Positions 1 through 5,818 of a DNA stretch of 8,205 bases are shown here, piece after piece. Source of the DNA: an uncultured bacterium. Lineage in GTDB: Bacteria > Actinomycetota > Coriobacteriia > Coriobacteriales > Coriobacteriaceae. Numbering within the stretch: position 1 is the first letter of the stretch; every line of letters starts with the position of its first letter. The position numbers were made by a program, and so were the translations under genes. The notes beneath the pieces were generated by a model, which saw nothing but the letters and a program-made list of their open reading frames with translations, ran no database searches and had not been told where the DNA came from. The DNA is taken from positions 1 to 8,205 of the forward strand of contig CAJMSO010000074.1 of the NCBI GenBank assembly GCA_905216075.1, written 5' to 3'.

Positions 1-276
1 GCCCTGCCGCAGGTTACGTACTTTGAATCGCCTCGTCGCGATACCTTCGATAGCCTTGAGGCAGGCGTAGCGGATTTTTCCCGTATGCTCGAGCATGGCA
101 ACGAGGATAAGATCGACCGCCTGCGCGACTACATCGCTCAACACATGATTGAGAACCCCCATGCCGGTGAGCCGGGCTCCAAGGGTGTGCCGCAGGGACG
201 CTACATGCTCGACCACGTCCGCAAGGTTCGTTGGGCGTTTATTGCATGGGAGCCGGTCTCTGCGCCCAGCTCATAG
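1..276 (+). CDS. C-terminal part of a probable class I SAM-dependent methyltransferase (5' end outside the window)
   Basis: An open frame enters from the left edge in frame 1 and ends at the TAG at 274-276, giving the last 91 residues of a larger protein. The fragment starts ALPQVTYFESPRRD, continues through FDSLEAGVADFSRML and LRDYIAQHMIE, and ends VRWAFIAWEPVSAPSS. This order resembles the C-terminal cap of many bacterial class I SAM-dependent methyltransferases: a V-x-x-F/I strand, an x-S-L-x-E-A-x-x-x-F helix, a D-Y-I helix, then a basic strand ending in an aromatic I-x-W. The SAM-binding GxGxG motif would lie upstream, outside the window, so the reaction and substrate cannot be told. It is co-directional with yhbY 158 bases downstream, with no U-tract terminator between, so cotranscription is possible. 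The family call is from remembered pattern only. Confidence 0.5.
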   Translation, partial: ALPQVTYFESPRRDTFDSLEAGVADFSRMLEHGNEDKIDRLRDYIAQHMIENPHAGEPGSKGVPQGRYMLDHVRKVRWAFIAWEPVSAPSS

Positions 277-393
277 CCTGTTCGCAGCCCGCACCGCCCA
301 CTCACTCGGCATCCGCATTCTTTTTGAACTGGGCAAACGCGCTCCACACCGCACCGTTCCTGCGCTATCGTGGGACAGCTCACGTAGATTAAG

Positions 394-414
394 GCCCCAT
401 CGTGGGGCGCCCCA
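394..414 (+). repeat. GC-rich hairpin/palindrome in the yhbY leader
   Basis: GCCCCA (394-399) and TGGGGC (403-408) form a perfect 6-bp stem with a 3-base loop. The right arm is also half of a perfect 12-base palindrome, TGGGGCGCCCCA (403-414). It lies about 20 bases before the yhbY start codon and has no U-tract, so it is not an intrinsic terminator. It may affect translation of yhbY or simply be a chance GC-rich structure. Confidence 0.4.
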
Positions 415-434
415 TACATAGAAAGCGAGAACCC

Positions 435-734
435 ATGGCACTGACAGGAGCCCAGGTCAAGCAGCTTCGCAGCATGGCCCATCACCTCAACCCCGCCATC
501 ATCATCGGTAAGTCCGATGTCAACGAGGGCACCGTCGAGCAGACGGTTGCCTACCTGGAGAAGCACGAGCTCGTTAAGTGCTCCGTGCTCGATGGCTCCA
601 GCCTTTCCGCCCGCGAAGCCGCCGAGGAGCTCGCCGAGCGTTGCCACGCCGATGTCGTTCAGGTCATCGGCCGCAAGTTCTCGCTGTATCGCAAGTCCTC
701 GCGCAAGGACATCGAGAAGATCAAGCTCGTCTAA
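435..734 (+). CDS. yhbY: YhbY/CRS1-type ribosome assembly RNA-binding protein
   Basis: This 99-residue protein is a complete single CRM (CRS1-YhbY) domain of the usual length. It begins MALTGAQVKQLRSMAHHLNP, followed by the loop IIIGKSDVNEG (residues about 22-32), which corresponds to the family's G-K-x-G-[VL]-[NT]-E signature. Family members associate with pre-50S particles in the cytoplasm and are thought to help large-subunit assembly. The basic C-terminal strand (VIGRKFSLYRKSSRKD) fits RNA binding. The ATG at 435 is preferred over an in-frame GTG at 402 because family members start directly before L-T-x-x-Q and because 402 lies inside a GC-rich hairpin. The upstream purine stretch GAAAGCGAGA (421-430) is only a weak ribosome binding site. 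An intrinsic terminator follows 37 bases after the stop, so yhbY is the last gene of its transcript. Confidence 0.93.
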   Translation: MALTGAQVKQLRSMAHHLNPAIIIGKSDVNEGTVEQTVAYLEKHELVKCSVLDGSSLSAREAAEELAERCHADVVQVIGRKFSLYRKSSRKDIEKIKLV

Positions 735-771
735 GAGCCAATGATCCGGCGAGCCAACATATAGCAAGCTT

Positions 772-806
772 ACGGGTGCCCAAGTACTTCGGGCGCCCGT
801 TTTTTT
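772..806 (+). terminator. Intrinsic terminator of yhbY
   Basis: ACGGGTGCCC (772-781) pairs with GGGCGCCCGT (791-800), a 10-bp stem with one G-U pair and a 9-base loop, followed directly by seven T residues (800-806). This is a classical Rho-independent terminator for + strand transcription. Its T-tract overlaps the stop codon (805-807) of the convergent regulator gene. In the opposite direction the hairpin is not followed by T residues, so it should act on one strand only. Confidence 0.9.
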
Positions 807-3804
807 ATCGCTCGACCAGCACGCGACTGAGCCGCCCCTCCACCAGGCGCTCGTATAGGCGCCGCGTCTCGGGCTCGGGCACGCCATTGACCTGCTCCCT
901 CAGATGGTGCATATGCCCGCCGTATAGCTCGACGATATCGCGCCGCCGCCCCGCCGCACTGTAGACGCGCATGGCGCAGCGCACCATATCCTCGCGCGCC
1001 GTTTCCTGCCGAAGCCCCGACTCCGCTAGCCAAATCGCCGACTGCAGGTCGTTTTCTTCTAGAGCGGCATTTGCCCCCTTAATCATGCAATCGATGTACT
1101 TTGACTGCATAATGCGTCGCATGCGCAAAAAGTAGGTGGGATTACAGCCATTGGGAACATACAGCGGTCCGGCATAAAGCTGCTCAATCTTAAGGCACAG
1201 CTCAACTAAATGGGGCCCGCGCGCACCCGTGCGATTTCCCAAAACCTCGCGGCTTATCTGGTCAAACAGCCGTACATCGGTCTTGACGTAGTCGCCGTTG
1301 AGTCCGATGCATTCATTTTGGATGAGCACACACGACTTGCCATCCGGCGTCGGTCCCAAAGCCGACCGCAAGCGCGATATCGTCGAGTACAGGTTGTTGC
1401 GGGCGCTATTGAACTCGGCATGGGGCCACAGCTCCATGGCCAGCGTCTCACGATCGACGAGCGCATCCATGCCCAGCGCAAGCCGCTCGGCAAGTGTCGC
1501 CGCCTTCTTGCGGCGCCACATTTTGTCCGTGATGGGAAACCCGTCGCGCTCGGCGCGAAACGCACCAAACATGCGAATCTCGATATGGTCGATGGTATCA
1601 ACGGCTTCAACCTCGCCAGCCTGGAACAGACGCTCGCCCTCCCCTTCCAAATCGTCGCGCAACGAGTACCGCGACAGCTCGCGCACGGGAAGCTTCTTAC
1701 GTATCCTGGCCGCCGGCTCGCCCAGACAATGCATGGCAAGGCGCGCAAAGAGCCGATACGATGGCTCTAGAATCCCCGCACGATTCATGGACATCCAGGC
1801 CGCAAGATCGCTATCTCGTCCCGCACAGGCCAAATGCAGCGCCACCATCCAGGCTTCTGCTCCACCAACCTGCGTCTGGCTTATATCGAGCAACTCCGCT
1901 TCCTCGCGAACCGAAACCATCGATGTATTGCGTAAGTATGCCGCGCGCTCTAGCAGCAGTGCGTTGTCGCGTATGTATCCAATCGATTCCTCGGCAAGCC
2001 TGAGCACCTGCACCGCACGGAATTTGGCATTGACCGGACGCCCCTCAGCCAGCGACTGCCAGCCTTCCAGTATCAAGCCAAACAACTGGACTTGATTGTC
2101 ACGCACACGCACGGCAAAACGGTCGAGCTCATTGAATGCCTGCTCGTCGGTCACCGGCATGCCGGCAAGCAGGCGCCGCGCCGATAATACCATGCGCACC
2201 CAGATGGCGAGTGCTCGGATTCCACGCGCTTCGAGTGCCTCGAGCGTCAGGGCCATCTCGTCATCACGCTCGTCAGTCCCTGCATACGACCCATCAAATA
2301 GCTCCGTCAACATGCGGTCCGCCCGCACAAACGTCCCCGCGATATCGAGCTCACAATCGTAGGCCTTATCCGTTTTGAGCCCCGCGAGGATCTCACCACC
2401 CTTCGCACGCTCGGTCAACCCATGCTTTATCTCGACATGTGCGGACAGCATGTCGAGTACAGCACAAGACGACTCACTTTCCAACGCCGTATGGCTTGCC
2501 GGAAGCCCCAGACCACTATCTCCATAACAGGCGGCCGTAAACGCGTGCGCCACCTTCCACGACACGGGATCGAGCTCGCAAATCGCTTGCTCGCCCGCAC
2601 GCTCGATAATTGAGGCCATATACCGCGCGAGCTTTGTATTGGAGACGCTCACCGCCGCCAGATAGATGCCGAGCGCCTCGTCAGGCGTCGGTTCCGATGC
2701 CTGGCCATCTGCCTCGGTCTTTCCCAGCGCCGCGCGGCAGACATCCCCTCCATGCCCCGTCAGGGCCAGATCGACCCCATACTGCCCGGCAAGCTCCAAC
2801 ACCGCACTGCGGTCCAAAAACGCGTCGGCAAGGTCCATCGCGGTATCGCAGCGCCCCGCTTTAATCAATATACGCGCCGCCCGCACAACGAGTTCGGGGC
2901 GAATTTCGGCGACCAGCTTGCGCAATCGCAGACGTGCGTTATCCTCGGTACCCAAGCAGGTAAAGCTCCGGTCTGCCGGATCGACGCCAAAAATGGGATA
3001 ATCGCGGACAAGATAGGACTGGTCAATCGCCGGAAGCCTAACACCGCAAGCCTCGAGCTCCGAAATATTGCCCTCACCCATTAAGACCATCAAGCATGCC
3101 ACACTAAACAGGGTGTTGTTCTCGAGCGACGCCAGATCAACAAGTGCCGCACCGTAGATATTGACGATCTCGTTTTCGAGCATCTGGGCAACGTCTCCCT
3201 GCCCGTATAGTCCCGACTGCATAGCCGAGACGAGCTCGGGCACGCCCTGCGTAAGCTGATAGAAGTCGAGCGATGTGCTGATCGAAAACGCCGATGCCCA
3301 CGCCGAATACTCATAGGCATGCACCTTGAGCATCTGCGCGTTGACTTTAATCGAATCGCCCAGTCCATGAATCAGCTGGCGATTCGAAGGACGGCAGCTC
3401 ATAAAGACCCCAACCCCCATAGCACGCAGGCTTCGGATTCGGTCGATCAGCTCCCCGGTCTCGCTCTGGCTGAGGTTAGGCACGTTATCGATTGCAATCA
3501 GGGAGTGCGGCTTGTCCTTAAGCTCTTCGGTAACGACCTCGAGCTGCATAAACACCTCGCGCCCAATGGCGCGGTCTGCCTCGATAATCCGCACGGGACC
3601 TCGCGTCGGGTCACTTTTAACCTCTTGGGCATACTGCAGCAGCACCGAGGTTTTCCCAAAGCCATCAGGCGCGTAGAGGACTACGATGCCGGCCTTTCGG
3701 CCCTTGGCGATAAGTTCGTTCATCAAGCGATCACGCCGCACCGTATAACTACTGCCCAGCGGCATAAGCTCGAGGTCGTCCGTATTGCCCAAATCGTTAA
3801 CCAT
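805..3804 (-). CDS. Large MalT-like ATPase transcriptional regulator with C-terminal winged helix and BTAD domain
   Basis: This 999-residue protein is probably a cytoplasmic signal-responsive transcription factor; no signal peptide or membrane segment is visible. Residues about 20-165 form a P-loop ATPase: Walker A YAPDGFGKTS (44-53, Lys51, Thr52), close to the [SA]PxG[YF]GKT form of MalT; Walker B LIAIDNVP (Asp106); and a sensor-like CRP around 137-139. Residues about 165-735 are mostly helical, Ala/Leu-rich and repeat-like, as in TPR arms of this class. An OmpR/SARP-type winged helix spans about 741-846 (IEIRMFGAF, then ELWPH with Trp793, recognition helix about 799-816). A BTAD domain follows, about 868-988 (LYAGPLY 876-882, GVPEPETRRLY 974-984). 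The ATG is preceded by GAGGAG (3810-3815) at 5 bases. It appears monocistronic. The ligand and target genes cannot be read from the sequence. Domain calls are firm; function as activator or repressor is inferred. Confidence 0.85.
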   Translation of the reverse strand: MVNDLGNTDDLELMPLGSSYTVRRDRLMNELIAKGRKAGIVVLYAPDGFGKTSVLLQYAQEVKSDPTRGPVRIIEADRAIGREVFMQLEVVTEELKDKPHSLIAIDNVPNLSQSETGELIDRIRSLRAMGVGVFMSCRPSNRQLIHGLGDSIKVNAQMLKVHAYEYSAWASAFSISTSLDFYQLTQGVPELVSAMQSGLYGQGDVAQMLENEIVNIYGAALVDLASLENNTLFSVACLMVLMGEGNISELEACGVRLPAIDQSYLVRDYPIFGVDPADRSFTCLGTEDNARLRLRKLVAEIRPELVVRAARILIKAGRCDTAMDLADAFLDRSAVLELAGQYGVDLALTGHGGDVCRAALGKTEADGQASEPTPDEALGIYLAAVSVSNTKLARYMASIIERAGEQAICELDPVSWKVAHAFTAACYGDSGLGLPASHTALESESSCAVLDMLSAHVEIKHGLTERAKGGEILAGLKTDKAYDCELDIAGTFVRADRMLTELFDGSYAGTDERDDEMALTLEALEARGIRALAIWVRMVLSARRLLAGMPVTDEQAFNELDRFAVRVRDNQVQLFGLILEGWQSLAEGRPVNAKFRAVQVLRLAEESIGYIRDNALLLERAAYLRNTSMVSVREEAELLDISQTQVGGAEAWMVALHLACAGRDSDLAAWMSMNRAGILEPSYRLFARLAMHCLGEPAARIRKKLPVRELSRYSLRDDLEGEGERLFQAGEVEAVDTIDHIEIRMFGAFRAERDGFPITDKMWRRKKAATLAERLALGMDALVDRETLAMELWPHAEFNSARNNLYSTISRLRSALGPTPDGKSCVLIQNECIGLNGDYVKTDVRLFDQISREVLGNRTGARGPHLVELCLKIEQLYAGPLYVPNGCNPTYFLRMRRIMQSKYIDCMIKGANAALEENDLQSAIWLAESGLRQETAREDMVRCAMRVYSAAGRRRDIVELYGGHMHHLREQVNGVPEPETRRLYERLVEGRLSRVLVER

Positions 3805-4188
3805 GCCCGCTCCTCAACTCGACCACATGGACACCGTAACGCTAGACCATATGTATCGCTAGATGAATAGAGCGATGCTACGGTTTAGGATGTTTGTTGG
3901 TACGCAAATGGCAAGTTTTTGTTCAGCGTGGTCCGATTGAAACTTATCCCCCAACCAATCAGTCTTTGCGCAGGTCAATGCGCTTGCCAGCTTGTCCCAT
4001 CCTTTGGCAGTGTACCTCAAATGAGCGCTGTTCAATTGTGTTGCGCAACTCACCTAACGCTAGCTACCGTCTGCGACCTTTTCATAGCATTTATGCATAG
4101 TATCTGTTATGGAATGAATCATGCTGCACCAGACGCACCCGTCAAGTTCGCTGCAAGATTTTCGTCAAGCACACGGCGCGCGCTCAGC
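3805..4188. other. Gene-free stretch upstream of the large regulator
   Basis: These 384 bases separate the regulator start from the nagB terminator and look more A/T-rich than the flanking genes. Short open frames exist on both strands (for example 3859-4053 minus, GTG start), but none has a ribosome binding site or recognisable protein sequence. The stretch should hold the regulator promoter on the minus strand, yet I find no -35/-10 pair better than weak. The closest is TTGAAC with TACACT about 15 bases further along the minus strand, near 4012-4035. Several short repeats and palindromes are present, including the CTAGCG-type repeats listed separately, a 10-base palindrome GTTGCGCAAC (4040-4049) and GCGCA/TGCGC (3968-3983). 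No known riboswitch or RNA gene was recognised. Confidence 0.6.
3837..3876 (-). promoter_or_regulatory. Candidate operator repeats in the leader of the large regulator
   Basis: On the minus strand CTAGCGTTA (3837-3845) and CTAGCGATA (3854-3862) are direct repeats whose starts lie 17 bases apart, beginning 33 bases before the regulator's ATG. The second overlaps a perfect inverted repeat, ATCGCT-N10-AGCGAT (3855-3860 and 3871-3876). A third copy, CTAGCGTTA, lies at 4055-4063. Regulators with SARP-like winged helices often bind short direct repeats, so autoregulation is conceivable. Repeats this short can arise by chance, so this is a weak call. Confidence 0.25.
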
Positions 4189-4216
4189 AAAAAGGCCCCC
4201 GCAAAGCGGAGGCCTT
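4189..4216 (-). terminator. Intrinsic terminator of nagB
   Basis: On the minus strand AAGGCCTCCGC (4206-4216) pairs along 11 bp (one G-U) with GCGGGGGCCTT (4192-4202) across a 3-base loop, followed by a run of T residues (complement of the A residues at 4189-4193). It begins 33 bases after the nagB stop codon. This is a strong Rho-independent terminator and closes the amino-sugar transcript, separating it from the large regulator on the same strand. Confidence 0.93.
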
Positions 4217-4248
4217 CGGCAAAGCCATGTCGAGGTGATAGGCTTTCG

Positions 4249-4977
4249 CTACTTGCAGAGCGAAAGGGCGGCCTCGTCGGCAACGACAACGCAGTTGGTG
4301 TGCAGTTGCAGGATCGAGGCAGGGCACTCGGGGGTAACCGGACCATAGCACATGTCATGCACGGCCTGTGCCTTGGCCTCGCCGTTGGCGACAACCAGGA
4401 TCATGCGGGCATACATGATGGTCTGGGTACCCATGGTGTAGGCCTGACGGGGCACGTCGTCGATGCTGTCGAACAGGCGGCTGTTGGCCTGAATGGTGCT
4501 CTCGGTGAGGTCGACACAGTGCGTACCCTTGGAGAAGTGGTCATCGGGCTCGTTGAAGCCAATGTGACCGTTGTTACCGATGCCGAGCAGCTGCAGATCA
4601 GGGTAACCGGCAGCAGCGACGATCTTGTCGTACTCAGAGCAGGCAGCGGCAGCGTCGGGATTGGAGCCATCGGGCACATGCGTGTTGTTCAGGTCGATGT
4701 TAATGTGATCGAAGAAGTTCTCACGCATAAAGTAGTGGTAGCTCTGGGGATCGTCGTGCGAAAGGCCACGATACTCGTCGAGGTTGTAGGTGCTGACCTC
4801 GGCAAAGTCGACGTCACCCTTCTCGTACCAAGCGGCGAGCTGCTTGTAGGCACCAATCGGGGTGGAGCCGGTGGCAAGACCCAGTACGCAATCGGGCTTG
4901 AGGATAACCTGGGCCGAGATGATATTGGCGGCCTTGCGGCTCATATCCTCGTAGTCTTTAGCTTTAATGATCTTCAT
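4249..4977 (-). CDS. nagB: Glucosamine-6-phosphate deaminase
   Basis: NagB converts glucosamine-6-phosphate to fructose-6-phosphate and ammonia, the step that feeds amino sugars into glycolysis. The 242-residue product has the length of the short NagB form of Gram-positive bacteria (the E. coli enzyme is 266). Visible motifs are the phosphate-binding loop GLATGSTP (33-40), the catalytic NLDEY (65-69, Asp67), SYHYFM (79-84), and the active-site stretch GIGNNGHIGFNEP (132-144) with His138 and Glu143. The ATG at 4977 is chosen because MKIIKAKDYEDM matches the family N-terminus and AAAGGA (4984-4989) lies 6 bases before it. The frame stays open for 55 codons upstream, but that part holds leader hairpins and no family sequence. 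crr lies 272 bases upstream on the same strand; a strong terminator follows. Confidence 0.96.
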   Translation of the reverse strand: MKIIKAKDYEDMSRKAANIISAQVILKPDCVLGLATGSTPIGAYKQLAAWYEKGDVDFAEVSTYNLDEYRGLSHDDPQSYHYFMRENFFDHINIDLNNTHVPDGSNPDAAAACSEYDKIVAAAGYPDLQLLGIGNNGHIGFNEPDDHFSKGTHCVDLTESTIQANSRLFDSIDDVPRQAYTMGTQTIMYARMILVVANGEAKAQAVHDMCYGPVTPECPASILQLHTNCVVVADEAALSLCK

Positions 4978-5175
4978 TACGCATCCTTTCTCGTACAAGA
5001 GAGGCAAGGCTTTCCTTACAAGCACTTGCCCGCGGCCCGCGTCGGCCGCAACCAACGTGTGCGGCCACCAGGGCGAGGTCGCGTAATGTATGTGTCTCGT
5101 GTCTAGCCGCGTCGAGGCCCCTGCCCGTCCACGGTGACCCAAAGCTGTTTAGCTTCGGACGTTTCCCATCTTGCC
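4978..5175 (-). other. nagB leader region with several hairpins
   Basis: Between the strong hairpin at 5176-5209 and the nagB start codon, the minus strand contains GGCCGCA/TGCGGCC (5044-5050 and 5060-5066, perfect 7 bp, 9-base loop), GGCAAG/CTTGCC (5003-5008 and 5025-5030, 16-base loop) and AAGCT/AGCTT near 5143-5156. No -35/-10 pair of good quality was found; TACATT-like sequence near 5085-5092 lacks a matching -35. The leader matches no riboswitch class I know. It could be an untranslated stretch of a crr-nagB transcript or contain a weak nagB promoter. Confidence 0.4.
4984..4989 (-). promoter_or_regulatory. nagB ribosome binding site
   Basis: AAAGGA on the minus strand lies 6 bases before the ATG at 4975-4977. 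It decides the start, because the reading frame stays open for 55 more codons upstream. A small hairpin TCTC/GAGA (4990-5003 region) sits directly before it. Confidence 0.75.
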
Positions 5176-5209
5176 ACGGAGGGCGCCCTCTTTCAAGGGC
5201 GCCCTCCGT
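5176..5209. repeat. Perfect 14-bp inverted repeat between crr and nagB
   Basis: ACGGAGGGCGCCCT (5176-5189) and AGGGCGCCCTCCGT (5196-5209) are perfect complements separated by 6 bases. The RNA hairpin would be very stable on either strand. Neither side is followed by a T-tract, so it is not a standard intrinsic terminator. It lies 40 bases after the crr stop codon. It may stabilise the crr mRNA 3' end, partially terminate, or mark an RNA-processing site. Confidence 0.85.
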
Positions 5210-5249
5210 AAACGTGTTTGAATTGTAGGCTAAAGGCCGAGCGCGCTCA

Positions 5250-5747
5250 CTAGCGCTCGCGAGCGACGATGAGTTGGTCCATCTCCTCGACATGCTCGCC
5301 AATGGAGCCCTTGATGCTCGAGAACTCAACGGAGTTGCACACCAAGATAGGAACCGTCACATCGTAACCCTCGGCAGCAATTGCCTCGCGATCGAACTCG
5401 ATGAGCACGTCGCCCTTATGGACGATGTCGCCCACTTGCGCATGTACGGTAAAGTGCTTGCCCTCGAGCTGAACAGTGTCCAAACCAACGTGGATGAGCA
5501 CGTCCAGACCATCGACCGTGTTAAGCGCAACGGCGTGTCCAGTGGGAAAAATGGCCTCGACCTTGGCGTCTGCCGGCGCAATCACGCGCGTGCCAGTAGG
5601 CTGAATCGCCACGCCCTGGCCCAAAAGGCCGGTGGCAAATGTCTGGTCATTGACCTCGGACAACGGAATGACGTCGCCCGAGATGGGAGCATCCAGCGTA
5701 AGGACTCGACCACGCATACCAAAAGACCTTAGGACTTTAGTGAACAT
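5250..5747 (-). CDS. crr: PTS glucose-type enzyme IIA component (stand-alone)
   Basis: The 165-residue protein is a complete EIIA-Glc domain (E. coli Crr has 169 residues), a cytoplasmic phosphocarrier that takes phosphate from HPr and passes it to the IIB domain of sugar permeases. Visible family motifs are APISGDVIPLSEVNDQTFA (20-38), GQGVAIQP (43-50), TGHAVAL with the stabilising His71, and VLIHVGLDTVQLEG with the phosphorylated His86; these match His75 and His90 of E. coli. A KGDVLIEFD segment follows. The ATG at 5747 is preferred because GAGGGGGAG (5749-5757) lies just upstream and the family starts near here; a TTG at 5768 is an alternative. No IIB or IIC domain is fused or adjacent, so it must serve permeases encoded elsewhere. 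It lies 71 bases after glmM, and no U-tract terminator separates them. Confidence 0.95.
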   Translation of the reverse strand: MFTKVLRSFGMRGRVLTLDAPISGDVIPLSEVNDQTFATGLLGQGVAIQPTGTRVIAPADAKVEAIFPTGHAVALNTVDGLDVLIHVGLDTVQLEGKHFTVHAQVGDIVHKGDVLIEFDREAIAAEGYDVTVPILVCNSVEFSSIKGSIGEHVEEMDQLIVARER

Positions 5748-5748
5748 G

Positions 5749-5757
5749 CTCCCCCTC
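5749..5757 (-). promoter_or_regulatory. crr ribosome binding site
   Basis: On the minus strand GAGGGGGAG precedes the ATG at 5745-5747; its GAGG core sits 6 bases from the start codon. It supports the ATG over the in-frame TTG at 5766-5768, which lies upstream of this site. Confidence 0.7.
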
Positions 5758-5818
5758 GGACATACCAATCAATCAAAATAACCTTGTCAGTTTACCACTT
5801 GGCACCCGTTTTTGGCCA

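Noticed and set aside
3935..3943. GATTGAAAC, resembling the end of some CRISPR repeats
   Set aside because: It occurs as a single copy, with no repeat-spacer pattern and no cas gene nearby.
3859..4053. A 64-codon minus-strand frame upstream of the regulator
   Set aside because: It starts with GTG without a ribosome binding site, its composition is unremarkable, and it would cover the likely promoter and leader region of the regulator.
4564..4584. Asn136 in NagB where the E. coli enzyme has Asp141 (GNNGH instead of GNDGH)
   Set aside because: From memory, Asn at this position is the normal form in short NagB enzymes of Gram-positive bacteria such as Bacillus, so it is not a defect.
3919..5106. 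A 395-codon open frame on the + strand covering the gap upstream of the regulator and antisense to nagB
   Set aside because: It is a shadow of nagB codon bias extended into noncoding DNA. It crosses the nagB terminator and has no convincing ribosome binding site or recognisable domain.
4978..5142. An in-frame 55-codon N-terminal extension of NagB
   Set aside because: The extension has no family similarity and covers leader hairpins, and the ATG at 4977 has a good ribosome binding site and the expected N-terminus.
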